Shown: positions 23,726 through 35,573 of the stretch, piece by piece
Layout of the letters: each line of letters begins with the position of its first letter
Position numbering within the stretch: position 1 is the stretch's first letter
Position numbers and translations under genes: made by a program
Notes under the pieces: model-generated
Databases searched by the model: none
What the model was told of the DNA's origin: nothing
The model's input: only the letters and a program-made list of their open reading frames with translations
Source: Trichostrongylus colubriformis
Lineage: Eukaryota; Nematoda; Chromadorea; Rhabditida; Trichostrongylidae
Direction: 5' to 3'
DNA length: 64,000 nucleotides
Assembly (NCBI GenBank): GCA_963978905.1
Contig: OZ022256.1
Coordinates: 50,578,001-50,642,000, forward strand

Positions 23726-24066
23726 TTTTTTTCTGACTCACCGGTAGAAAAAATGCTAGAATTATTAGTAATACTTTGCACATCATCATCTGATGGTGTG
23801 TAGTGCACAGAGAAGTCCTTGTGAAATGTCAATCAAGCAATCTAGCCGTTCATTTGACGAACTCTCGGTTTCCACGGTAACATAGTACGGACATGGCAAT
23901 GCAATTACACAAAAGAATAATGAGTATAAATGTACTTCAGTGTAGAAAATCGAACATAATCCAGCTGTCGTTATTAAATTATTGGAATATGTATGTAGGA
24001 TCAAGGAAATATGTAGATACTAACCGAGGGACCAGATAGCTTATCGAGGCGATTTTAAAGGCAGCA

Positions 24067-24420
24067 TTAGGGAAAAGTTGGACGAAAAGTAGAAGGAGTA
24101 GTGAATGTGGAAGTCGAGTTGCCTAGTAACAATACAGTGGAGGAAAAACCGATGGAAATGGCCAAAAACCCGAGAAATAGGACCTCCATCGCACCGTTGA
24201 TTCTCGACGCGGACGACCTGTCCGTCAAGAGGAGAGTAGGCTGACCTAGTTTTCCACTGGCATGTACCCATGTAAACACAAGGGTATCTTTGGAAATACG
24301 ACAGCATCTAATTTTTGGAGTGAGCTTCAAGCTGAAACTGCGAAAGCGCGCCGCAAAACACCTTCGATCCTGCGGCATCTCCTTGGCCGCTCCCACCCCA
24401 GTCATCCGGGAGTTACGTCA
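24067..24420. repeat. Dispersed repeat family R1, inverted copy
   Basis: It shares TTGATTCTCGACGCGGACGA and TGGAGTGAGCTTCAAGCTGA with the other copies (12700-13105 inverted; 14330-15230 around the mariner palindrome). Confidence 0.55.
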
Positions 24421-25357
24421 TCCGGAGGCGGCATCGACTTATCAAGAGGCGGGACAGATTGGCGGTTGCGGCGTTTTGCGGCGTTTTGCGGCGTTTCTAC
24501 AACTCGGAATGGGGCTTCTTCACCGGGATTTCGCCACTGGTAGCCTTCTTAGGCCCAGGACTACCATGCGAGTGACTTCTTGTAGGGATTTCTCCATTAT
24601 CACTTTACCCTTAATGCTGTCTTTAAGGTGATGATGAGAAGTTTTCCATCCACAGGAACTATTCTCACCGATTGAGCACTCCCCCCTCCTCCCTCACGTC
24701 CTCCGCTTGACCATTTTTTCTGTCCAATGTATCAAGTTCTACCTGTAAAAGTAATGTCTGTACCGAGTTGCGACCCTAATGACGATCGAAAATGTTTTTA
24801 ACGTTCTCGAATTCACGTGGACTTACTTTTTCCTTTTCTCCCTTCTCCATGATTTTCTCAAATAATTGTGATGACAGAGGCAGATAAGATCGGATTGAAG
24901 TAGGCGTCAAGAGGTTGGATTAGTCAGGAATCCTCGACGGAAGTCACATTTGTCTGCCAGAAGCAGCGAGGGATGCCATAGGTGCATGAAACACTACTCC
25001 CCCCCCCCCCCCAAAGAGTGTGATAAAGTCAGGCCCACTCTGTAGAATGTGATTCTAGTTGTGTTGAAAAACACATCGTCTAAATCAATATTAGGGATAG
25101 TGAGCTGAGAAAATATGTCCTTTGTGAATGAAACGGCATGTTTTGAAGAGATAATCTGGAGAGACCACGCGTTGAGAAGCGTGCCTTCGAGAGTTCATTC
25201 TTTGGATGCGTTTCGGTCATACATTTGCCGATGGCCGACTGGCTGTGGAGGGCGGAGCAATCCGACGAACCTCGTCGTCAACGCTACATATGGGGTGATT
25301 AAGAAGAGAACAAAAACACGTCCCCGATGTTATATGTGTGTCAGTTTTTTTTTTCAG

Positions 25358-25363
25358 TTTATT
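25358..25363 (-). promoter_or_regulatory. Polyadenylation signal of the exosome gene
   Basis: AATAAA on the minus strand, about 150 bases past the stop at 25515-25517. Confidence 0.45.
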
Positions 25364-25514
25364 CAGAGCATAAAAGGATTTACAACAATTAACAAGTTGA
25401 AAATGTATAAAAAAACACAACAACCACAACAATAACAAAAGAGACCGAATCAAGAGGGCATGAAGGCAGTGCACAACTCATAAAGAATACATTACAGTTC
25501 ATATGTCGAAGTAG

Positions 25515-28500
25515 CTACTCGATCAAGAAAGAATAACCAGAAATATGTGATCCATCGTCATTTTTTATTTCTTCTAACCGAGCGTTCACCGATGAGTGCA
25601 AATTTCTTCCCGTTCGTAACGCCAATTCGATCATGGCCGGTATCGAACGTGGATCCATGCCACCTGGATCCATCTGTTTCACCACTCGTAACCGTATTTG
25701 ATCATCCGGCATTCTCTGCAAACTTATGCTAATAAAAAAACGAGGTAAAATGCAATCTAGATAAATTGTGACTCAGCCGCTCACACTCTGTAAGCGGTCT
25801 ACCTATAATGAAAAAGTCGTCAAATCACAGAATAAAATAAAATAATCAGATTAGATAGAACAGAATGCTCCACCTCATTCTCCGGTTGGTCCATCACAAT
25901 CCACAGAGATGTCCGCAACAAGGCTTCTTCAACTTCTGTACAATCTACAGCTATTGATTTACCGATCTGATTCACAGTAACACATAGTGGCGCCCTGTAA
26001 CACAAAGAACGATAACGACAAAAACAAAGTATAAAAACGAAAGTTCTAATGAAGACGCATTACACTAATAAGCTATATATTGTGATAAAAACACCATTAG
26101 CAAAATGAGGTAAGAGCGATTAAAATGGCTTGATATCATTCTTACTGCCTGAAGATAACAGTGAAAGAAAACCTTGGCTGTGATATGTGACCGTGAAAAA
26201 GGGGTTTTCTTCAGGGTACGCCAAACACGCTGGCAGGAGGACCATATTGAGCGCTATTCGAGCAGGCGCTGGGATAGGGGATCGCACCAGTCACATGTTC
26301 GAGTGGACCTAAAGTCCTTTCCTACATTCCAAAACCTTTGTCAATCAGTCATTCACGGATTTGTTTTTTGTCCCATTTACGAGATTGTTGTACAGGAACT
26401 CTATTGAGACCGCAGACTTCATCATCAAAATATCAAGCGCTATTTGCATAAGCATAGGCGCCCAAAAGTCTTCGGCCAAAACTTTTTTGTCATAACTTTT
26501 TTCTACTTGACTATATTTGACAAAACTTTAATATGTGGAGCCTGAACCTACTGCCAACATTTCCTTCTACTTGAGTGCCGCTTGACACTTTTCATGGTTT
26601 TTTACAAGAATTTACTACAAGACCACCGATAAAAAAAAGTAAAAGGCTTGGTCAAGAAAAACGGCTCTCTTCAAAAAAAAAAAAAAAACAAAACGATCAA
26701 GCCTCAAAGAACATTAATATTCTGTAGAAAGACCACGACTTTTGATGACAGCGGCACAGTAAAAACAAAAATTGCATTTAACCACGTAAATTACACCAAG
26801 AGCGCCAAGATAGTATATTTATTGGGTCATTCCATAAGTAGTGTCGTTTTTTTTTCAAGCAAAAATTCTTGCCACAAGTCACAAGTTTTTGCAGCATATT
26901 ATATATCATTCGGAAGGAAATTCTCTGCTCTACAAAATGGCATACTTAGTTTTTGAGTATGTTAGAATGGCGCCGACATTTAGGCCGGCGAAGAGGTAGG
27001 TCCAGCAGACGAAAATTGGCCAAACCGGCAATCAATTAAAACACTATATTTCGCTTAAGGAAAACTAACCAACCATGTGTTGCGTACTCAGCCCCGACCT
27101 CTCCTGTAAGTTCCACCAGTCGGTTGCTTGAACACATTTAGTTTTTCCGCCACAAATCGGTGATTTTTGACAATTTCTTCGAACAAAGGCAAGAAAATTT
27201 TCTCAATCAATCAGTTGAAAGAGTGGTGAAATGTTAAGAACATGTGGTGCCTAGGAACAGGGAAATACCTTTGTCTGGATTCCTTAAGTTTCTCATGGAA
27301 AAAATAAATTGTGAAAAATGTCAACTGGACCCCTATCACATGGTATTAAAACTCAATCTGAATCGCAGCCAAAACAAACTAGAAAGATGTTTTCGATAGA
27401 GCAGAAAAAGTCCTTCGAAGTGGTTCATGAAACAACTCTAAGCAAGAAGTTCGAAAGAAAAAATTTCATTTTGAATAAATGTGGGTGCTTTCGGAAAAAG
27501 GATTTTAGAAAAATAACGACACGACTTCGTGATCAACTAAATATTGGAAATTGTAGAAGAGGTCAGGACTAAGTACGCGACACATGACTGGTTGATTTTC
27601 TTAAATTGAAATATAGTGTTTCGATTGATTGCCGGTTTGGTCAATTTTTGTCGGCTGGACCTACCGCTTCGCAAGCCTAAATGACTTGTAACTTTTTTGC
27701 AACTGCACCGATTTATGAGAAATTTTAGTATGTTGTACTTGGAGACACTGCATACTTAATATACTATTTTGGCGCGCAACGGTGTAGGTTACGTGGTTAT
27801 ATGAAATTTTTTAATTTTGGCATGCCATCGCTATGCCGTCCCGCTGTGCCGCTGTCATCAAAAGTCGTGTTCTTTCTACAAAATATTAATGTTCTCTGAG
27901 GCTTGCTCTTTTTGTTTTTGTATAGAAAGCCGTTTTTCTTGAACAAGCCTCTTACTTTTTTTTGGGTGGTCTTGTAGTAAATTCTTGTAAAAAATCACGA
28001 AAAGTGGCAAGCAGCGCTCAAGTAGAAGGAAATGTTGACAATAGGTTCAGGCACCACATATTAAAATTTTGTCAAATTTGGTCAAGTAGAAAAAAAGTTA
28101 TGACAAAAAAGTTTTGGCCGAAGACTTTTGAGCGCTACTGTATATGACATGCTGCGGAAACTTGTAATTTCATAAGAAAAATTTACGCTCGAAAAAAAAC
28201 GACATTACTTATGGAATGACCCAATAGTAAGCAGTGTCTCCAAGTACAACATACTGAAATTTCTCTTAGATCGGTCCAGTCGCAAAAAAGTTACAAGTGA
28301 AAAACCCAAGTAAAAAACCATTTGGCCGAAGACTTTTGAGAGCTACTGTATCTAAGGAGAATGTTTGGCCATCGGATAAAAATATGTTAAAAGTAGCGAT
28401 ATAATAAAGGAACAAAAAAGGCTAAGAAAAGACTAACTTTGATGCTTCTAACTGAAAGAAATTCGCTTCTGTGGATTCATCGCATTCTATATTGAATTTG

Positions 28501-29714
28501 CCTTCGTCTTGAGGAACTAACGTCAAATTGGTGATCCTTGTATCAATCAATGCAGCTTTGACCTTCAAAGGATAAGACTGAATAAATAGACAAAAAATTT
28601 CATAAATTATAGAAAGAGTACATTGTGGAAAAAAAGATACGAAGGAGGTCACGGATAAAGGTACTTACGGCAATGAAGATCGCATCAATAATGTTTCCAC
28701 CATACTGCTGTATAACTACATCCACATATACTTTCCACATAAACTGTTTTGAAAGTATGAGTCTGAAAAAAATACAGATATAACAATATCAATATTCTCG
28801 CAACATATGAAAAATACCTTTCCATATTTGTAATGACATCTCCACTTCCATGATAAGCTTCTTCCAACACATCAGCAATTGCATCAGTAAAATATTCACC
28901 ACCTCTTGCTGGAATTCATGCTGAACAATGTAAGCAAGGCAAGAAAGCCTTTTTTCAAAATGCAACCAAAGTATACCTTCAGTACGTGCAGCGGCTAAAC
29001 AAGAAGGGTCTACCGTGAATTGTAAACGATTTGGGACTGTTGATGTATCCTCACACTCCATGACCTCACATTTCACACCTACCTAGGATAAAATGGAACC
29101 GAATGAATACTATTCGTTCAGAGCTACTGCTACAGCGAAAATCTCTGAAGTAAAACGACAAAAAAAAACAAAAGAAAAACAAAAAAAGAAACCATTATAA
29201 CTCACCAAGATATCGGTTGTGTCAATCTTTACTCTCGCTGAACCATTCGTCGTGTTCAAGGCAGGGCTTTCAATCCACATCGGACGGAAATCGTCAATTC
29301 TTGAAATAAATCGAGTATATCGTCTGGTAAATAAAGGAATCCGTGCAAAAGACCGTGAATAAGATTTTCAAGTAGTAGAGTAAATTTCCTGGTTGAAGGG
29401 TTTGAGTTGTGAACGAAGCAAAGGAAAATATTGCAGCGCATTTTAGATGCATAACGAGCAAGAAATACATAAATAAATAAATAAATAAATAAATAAAACT
29501 AGGGCACATTTTCTTGGCTGATTGGCAGAGACAAACAGGAACAGACCACATAAGTTTTGGGTTGTGTTAAAAATTACTTACAGCGCAAATTCAAACATAT
29601 TCGATTGAAAATAATAGACCAAACCACTCACCCTCGTCCATCATCACGGCATCCATCAGCAAATCCTTGAGCAATAAAATGCTTTTCGGCAATGCCCAAT
29701 AAAACTGGCTCCAT
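25515..29714 (-). CDS. exos-7: Exosome complex subunit EXOSC7 / Rrp42-like (RNase PH fold)
   Basis: Eight minus-strand exons: 29632-29714, 29206-29299, 28977-29082, 28818-28908, 28669-28762, 28438-28577, 25874-25994, 25515-25715; every phase matches, 309 residues. It is one of the six RNase PH-like subunits forming the ring of the RNA exosome, which threads RNA to the 3'-5' nucleases for processing and decay in nucleus and cytoplasm. Family marks in order: DGCRDDGR near the N-terminus, NGSARVKIDTTDILVGVK (strand signature), ARGGEYFTDAI, WKVYVDVVIQQYGGNIIDA, KAALIDTRI, VDCTEVEEALLRTS and the late GGMDPRSIPAMIELA helix. Length is close to the human protein (about 290). The ATG at 29714 gives the family N-terminus; the frame stays open 70 codons upstream, which I take as leader. 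The intron between exons 6 and 7 (25995-28437) is a nest of transposons. Identification is secure; the worm-style symbol is by orthology inference. Confidence 0.93.
26820..28228. mobile_element. Mariner-like element with TTGGGTCATTCC ends, itself a host for insertions
   Basis: Inverted ends TTGGGTCATTCCATAAGTA and TACTTATGGAATGACCCAA (one mismatch), flanked by TA duplications inside the MITE H copy. The inner ends continue as GTCGTTTTTTTTTCAAGC and its partner. No transposase frame was recognised; the inside is taken up by two further repeats (26980-27683 and a MITE H fragment to 28145). Confidence 0.72.
26980..27683. mobile_element. DNA element with about 100-base inverted repeats, innermost layer
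   Basis: Left arm TTAGGCCGGCGAAGAGGTAG then CCAAACCGGCAATCAATT; right arm ATTGATTGCCGGTTTGGTC then CTACCGCTTCGCAAGCCTAA. The arms are about 85 percent alike by eye over 100 bases. An internal frame (27318-27569, KQTRKMFSIEQKKSFEVVHE onward) has no recognised domain but could be a broken element protein. Confidence 0.68.
29467..29497. repeat. (AAAT)n microsatellite
   Basis: About seven uninterrupted ATAA units in the first intron of the exosome gene. Confidence 0.9.
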
Positions 29715-30167
29715 TGACAGTAAAAAATATAGCAAAACTTTCCTGCGGAAGTTTTCGCCAGCACTAAACTGAATGAATTCTTTGAGTTTGTTAAATAAAT
29801 TGAATACAAATTCAAAACGACCACATAGTCGTCGGAAAAGTCTATGTGCAATTGCGGCAAAGCTCTTCGCATTACGCCAATTACACGGTGACCCATAAGT
29901 GCTCACTCCAAAGATGCTCAATATTGAGCATATTTTGATTTTATTTGAACTTAAACAGCAGGGCTTAACCAGGATCGCATTTCATTGCAGTTGGCTCTCC
30001 ACTAATGCTTCAAACGCTGGCGAATTATCCGTGCGTACACTTGAGCGAGTGAGCACTGAAAAAGGGAAGAGTAAGAAGTGATGTGCTGACTGGGCACATC
30101 AGTTGAAGACAGCTAGGAGCGTGGTACCTTGGGTTAAGATAGCCACATGAAGATAATGTGCTCAACA

Positions 30168-30318
30168 AACCGACGCCAGACTTTGTGATTTTGCGATCCT
30201 GCGGTTTTGCGACGTCGCAGCTTCGCGCGTGATACCACCCCCTTGAAATTGCGCAATGCCGCAACTTCGCGTGCGGAGCCGTGGCACCGCAAAATCGCAA
30301 AGTCTGCCGGCGGTCTAA
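30168..30318. repeat. MITE family G, foldback element
   Basis: GCCAGACTTTGTGATTTTGCG at the left is inverted as CCGCAAAATCGCAAAGTCTG at the right; the GCGTGATACCACCCCCTTGA centre separates the arms. Only one copy was noticed here. Confidence 0.65.
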
Positions 30319-30771
30319 CCGAAAGCGTGGTGGATGATCCTCATTTCGCTCGGGCATCCTATGAACAAGGCGCCATTCGTCCCATTGCCACTTATTTTGG
30401 CGCTTATGTGGTTAAGAGAGCACTTCACTGTGATCCGCTTCCGGTGCTATTTTTGCTCGGACTTTCAGCCTGAGCCTTATGTAGGGAAGAAGCCCCACTC
30501 CCCTCCAAGTAAGTTGGGTGGGAATATACACTTGATACAAACCGGTGTTTGTAGAAACGGTATCGGATGAGGGGCAATAGCAAGACGATGAGTGCCCCTC
30601 CTAACCACATTAGCACCATTATTTCTCGTCTTCTTCGCTGTCTTCACAGTCTTGAATGGGTCCCAATCAGGGTCAAGCCACGTCGAAGAAATTTTTTTTT
30701 GAGAATTACCATTCCTCAGGTTAAAGCAGGAAAATTCATCAATCAATAATCACAATATTGTTACCTACCGT

Positions 30772-30914
30772 CCATTTCACAGCGCTAGATAGGGCGTGGC
30801 CTGAGTAGCGCGAGTGAGACTGTCTGGCGAAAGCGAGAGTGTGTGGCGCGGTGAGAGAACTTGATACACCCTCACTAATTCCACAGGCCACGCCCCATCA
30901 AGCGCTCCGAAATA
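30772..30914. repeat. MITE family B, copy 3
   Basis: CCATTTCACAGCGCTAGATA at the left, TCAAGCGCTCCGAAATAG at the right; interior GAGAGTGTGTGGCGCGGTGA as in copies 1 and 2. Confidence 0.78.
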
Positions 30915-33210
30915 GAATAAAAATAGTATATCGAATGACATCTTCCTACAAATCCCATCATTGATCCAAAAATCACGAAAAAAGGTAATCGACGATTTTT
31001 TAAATATATGATCTTTTCCCTATTTCCAATCCGAAACCAAATCACTTGAGGATTCCTTGACCCATACTTGACCCTTCTTGCGAGCTGTTTCCTCCAGCTC
31101 ACTTCTGGAACTATAGGTATACCCTTATCATGCTAACGCAGCTTTTTGAGTACGCAAGAGCACGGAGAGCTTTCTCTGAAAAGCCTGTGTAGTCGTGTGA
31201 CCCGAATTCCCCCCCCCCCCCTCGTGCCCCCGTGATTTTTGAAACACGGCAACGGCGTCCTTGATTTTTGGTCGTCTCGGAACAGGGAAAATCCCGATTT
31301 CCTCCACCACATGTGTGTCTCGAGAAACCCGTGCATCGCCTTTTCGTGCAGATTTCCGCCATTTTTCCTTTTTGTGCTAAGTCTGTACTCGAAAGCAGAA
31401 ATATAGTATAAAGGGGTAGAGGCACTTACTTACACGGATTGAGGGGACTCGAGACTCTGATTTTCGCCTGTTTATCTCTGGAGTTTTTAGGTCTTCGAGG
31501 TAGTGATCATACTGGGCTAATTACAGTAATAAAAAAGGGTATCAATTCTATGAGCGTAAAAACAATATCCATGTTAATTCTTCGCATCGGGAAGATGGGT
31601 GAAATGCAAAAACGTGTAAGTGGCTTTTGAAAAATAGCTGACACAAGATCGCGTCTACAGCTAGTCGAAAACACGATCTCAGCGACCCATCTGCTTTTGT
31701 AGACTAAAGTGCGATTGGTGGTTAGCCAGCCACTGTGTCGGTCCCAAAGCGAAAAAGAGCGGAGCGCTTGTTGATTCATGAATCAGATTCCCGGGCAGCC
31801 GAGGCGGGCGAAAGTCTATCTTTTATCGTGTACGATCAGCATCGTCGACACACAGCATCGATTCGAAGTAGCAACGTGTTTCGGTCCACTCAGATTATTC
31901 AGCGGCTTCGTTTTGTCGCTGTTCTGCTATCCGCACTGTTCTCCCAAGATGTCCGCTAGCCGTTATGCTGTCATCGCTAATACTGGTCTATGGGTTATAC
32001 CATAGCCGAACCATTCAAAAATTTTTTTTCGAAATGATTGTTATCTCCGGAATCACACTTTTGGTTGAGCGTTATAGCTCCGGATTCTTTCGTTTTCGCT
32101 ACTGTTCATTTGAGTTCATCAACATTCATTAGTTTTGAATTATCCTAATAACTAAAAAAACAAATTTTGCCAGCGTTTTGGGGAAAAATTGGAAAATAAC
32201 CAGCCAGTAAAATACTGAAAGATCGCCCACTTGGCTGGCAGTGCTTCGGGTGTACTGCCTTACTCCAGTTAATCAATTATTGATTGGCTCCTGGCTATTT
32301 ACCTACTATAGAACTTTAATGATGCGCAGTTATTCATGTGCCACTGGCGGCTTGTTTGTGTTTGAAACAGCTAAAAAAGTGAGCAATAACACCCATTCTC
32401 CTGGAATGATAACGCCCCCCCCCCCTCTTTATGTCCTCTGAATGTCAGCCTCGAGCGGGAAGGTGAGCGAAAGCAGAGGAAGGATAAAGGTTGAAACCAT
32501 TAGAGTTGGAAAACTATTCATCCGGTCGACCCTTGATTTGGTGCAAAAATTTATCCTCAATACGACCCCCAACCCAAGTTTAACGCTGGTCCGTTATGGT
32601 AATGGATACGGTGGCTAATCAGAAGGTGCTATCTAATAATGATCCCTTTTATGGTGCCATTCACACTTTAATCTACCATTCGTGGTAGACAAGCGATGAA
32701 GAAATATGCCCTTTACACAGCGCATTGATGTCTTGGGTATGCGCCATGCAGTTGTCCACTACTCCCAATTAAAGTCGATTTTCGAGAAAAAGACGCCTGC
32801 CCTTTTTTAGCACTGGCTTTTTGTCCTTCTGAACCTTTTCTGGCACCTACCGTATCGAATGAGCGGCCTAATGAAGACCGGAACATTCTTGGAGTAAGCG
32901 AACAATTAGCGCGCAGACTTCGCACCCCTTCCCCGTACGCGGATCTGTTGTTATTCTACGCCCACAGGCTTTCCAAAGGTACGTTTACATCAATAAATTA
33001 TCCACGTGAAACGTTTCCCTTTTTGAGTACGGAAATGTCCAAAAGAGCTACCGCGTACTGTGTATGACCCTGTTCGATCCTTATCGCCCTATACGATTCC
33101 TTAGATACCACGAATGGGCAACCAGTCGTCCTTCCCGCTTCCCATTCTAGTCTTGATGGTCTTGATGATCCTTAGCAGATCCGGTTCTGGTACTCCGGAA
33201 CTGAAAGTAC

Positions 33211-33556
33211 AATGGGCACATTTTGACCATCACCAGAATACCGGATATAATGGCAATTTAAAATTAAGCGAGAAATTCGTTTAGGAGGTTAAAGCACAAA
33301 AAGTGCCTGAAACATCGGCAATAAAAGGGGAATTCGGGATGCGCCATGCATCCAGATTTCATTTGGGATCGAAGTGGCACGTGTACAATGGGCACATTTT
33401 AACCACCACCGATTATCGGATTGAATGGCAAATTCAAAATCAAGCGAGAAATTCGTTTAGGAGGTTAGAGGACAAAATGTTCCTGATACATCGGGGATAA
33501 AAGGGGAATTCGGGATGCGCCACGCATCCAGATTTCATTTGAGATCGAAGTGACAG
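33211..33556. repeat. Tandem duplication, two units of about 176 bases
   Basis: Unit 1 begins AATGGGCACATTTTGACC (33211) and unit 2 AATGGGCACATTTTAACC (33387). Both carry GAGAAATTCGTTTAGGAGGT and GGGGAATTCGGGATGCGCCA and end ATCCAGATTTCATTTG. They differ by few substitutions, so the duplication is recent. Confidence 0.85.
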
Positions 33557-35573
33557 ATGAATGTGACGTGGCCTATACAATAACTTGCAAGGGCAAACCG
33601 ATTTACGAATCAGTGCTTTTGTCCTCCCATTCGAGTCTGGCACCACTTCATTGACTGTGAGGTATGAAGGCTCGGTTGACATGCGTGAGCGTTGATCCAA
33701 GACCTAGTCCACGAATTGTGCTAGTTGGATTAGTGCTAATTTTCACTACACCTTCTCTGCCTGAATCTTAACTTGATACCTGGTACTTGGTAAATTGGTA
33801 CCAAGTCCGTCCACCTTCTTTGCTGTCCAGCTTTGTCAGCCACCTGAACCATTTTGAAGAAACCGGAGGGGGTAAATTTGGCAGAATGTTTAAAAATATG
33901 AAAATGGAGGTGCTCAGCAATGTAACAGTAGAGAAATAAAGAGGCATAACGGCGAAAAACTCGAGGGAAGGAGACCCAAAACCCCTTTCTCCCTAGCACC
34001 CCTCTGCATCACTAGCTGGGGTAGAGTGCAGACGGACGGAGAGGCTAAATCAGCCGCCGCAAATGTTGACCCGCCTTCTTCAACGACTCGCCCGACTTAT
34101 GAAGTGCAGAACGACACGCCGTGCGTTTCGCTATACATCACCTATTCCGAAGTGAAAGATTTGTTTTTAGAGAACACGTACTCACAGCGCTCAGATTTCC
34201 CTTACCCCTCCCGGTGCCTTTGAGTGCACCCGTTGCAAAGTTAGTGCTTAGACACTTGATCCGGTATGGTATGAACTGGAAAATTTTGTCTATCGAGAAC
34301 CTGTGCTTAATCTCGGCCTGAAATCTTCACGTATCGTACCTATGACGATCTTAAGCATGGGCACGTGCAGAGCTGTGCTTTATCGCTAAACCGGTTTTTC
34401 GAGAAGAAACGAGAAAATTCCATTCATTGAAACAGGCAAACAATTAGCAATAGCTTTTAATATCTAGTATCTATTAGCGCATCAGAGATCCTGGCTGGGC
34501 ACATCAGTCCTTCTGAATTGAACGTTTTTCCAAATGCTAACTACGATCCCTTATTCCAGCTGCCCTTTTTCCACGGTTATGCAATGCGTTTTTTGGGAAT
34601 CGCGGTTTATCCAGATCCCGATGATCAGACCTCCATGATGTTGTAGGCACAGAACAATTAATTCTAAGAAACAAAGAGTTTGTTAAAAATTCATCGGAAA
34701 ATCTTCTCTACGAATGCGACACACCTTCTCTTACTAGTCTAAAATCACCTTTTCCCTTTACCAGAAATTTCCTCAACCCTTGCTTTACCGTACCTCCTCT
34801 TCACTGCTTTGATGCACCAGTAGGAAAATACGTACGTAGCCACTAACTGTGGTCACGGAGTCATTCCTCTAGCTACAGGAAGCCCTTTACGATTCATAGT
34901 TTAATGTTGGTGATTAGTGCCGATCAAATTTCTTTTTCATTCATAGACTTGAGATTTCTCAAACAACTCTGAGAGCCTAAATGGGAAGAAAAAACATTGT
35001 TCAAAACCATTTTGAGTCCTTCGACACATCTTGAAGATCAAGATTCTGTCATAATTATTGATAGATTGGAAAATTTCTTTTTCCCCTATCCATCTCCTGC
35101 ATTTGAACGTTGGAGTTCCCGATTTCTACTGACAGCGTTCAGGCTAAATTGTGTTACACAAATCGCTCGATGGAAAATACATATTCGTTATGTTTATATT
35201 TATTCAGCATTTTCAATCCTAATTACTGACTGGGTTGCCTCTACTAGGGCTGATATTCACTATGCGTACCGAGTCATTAGGTTCAACCCAATGATCAGGT
35301 CATGCCACTCAAGCTTATCCATCTTGGCGCGATTTCTGTGAGTTATCAATTGTCTTTTTCTCTTATTTTACTTTTCGTATTTTCTGCTCCATTGTTTTCA
35401 AGTATGGTCTGGGCACGAAAGGAGGAAAAAGGAGAATGAAGTTACAATGCCATTCTCCCATTCGCCTCTCTGGCAGGCGTGTTTTACGCTCCTGCTAACT
35501 GATGTATCGATCAATCCGTGTGGATCTTTGGTGCATGGCGGTCACACGCAGCGCGACCGTCATAGTGTTCTGC

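Larger units (their letters stand above)
26455..28355. repeat. MITE family H copy carrying nested insertions
   Basis: The outer element begins near 26460 (GTCTTCGGCCAAAAC) and ends near 28350 (GGCCGAAGACTTTTGAGAGC). At 26819 and 28229 its sequence breaks and resumes exactly as in the uninterrupted copy at 54297-54776, showing that a later element inserted at a TA. Lies in the exosome-gene intron. Confidence 0.72.
29715..35573. other. Gene-poor stretch, 5.9 kb
   Basis: Between the exosome gene start and the galactosyltransferase I find a GC-rich foldback (30168-30318), a MITE B copy (30772-30914), a 13-base C run (31209), an open frame at 31735-31959 ending LRFVAVLLSALFSQDVR that might be a leader-type exon but has no partner, an 11-base C run (32415) and a tandem duplication (33211-33556). 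Nothing else supports a gene; the promoter and any 5' exon of the galactosyltransferase should be near the right edge. Confidence 0.45.

Noticed and set aside
29715..29921. An N-terminal extension of the exosome subunit
   Set aside because: The frame is open for about 70 codons upstream of 29714, but the family N-terminus length fits the internal Met and the extension resembles no family sequence.
34997..35341. An upstream exon of the galactosyltransferase
   Set aside because: Open for 114 codons but hydrophobic and random in composition, with no phase-compatible donor into the known exons.
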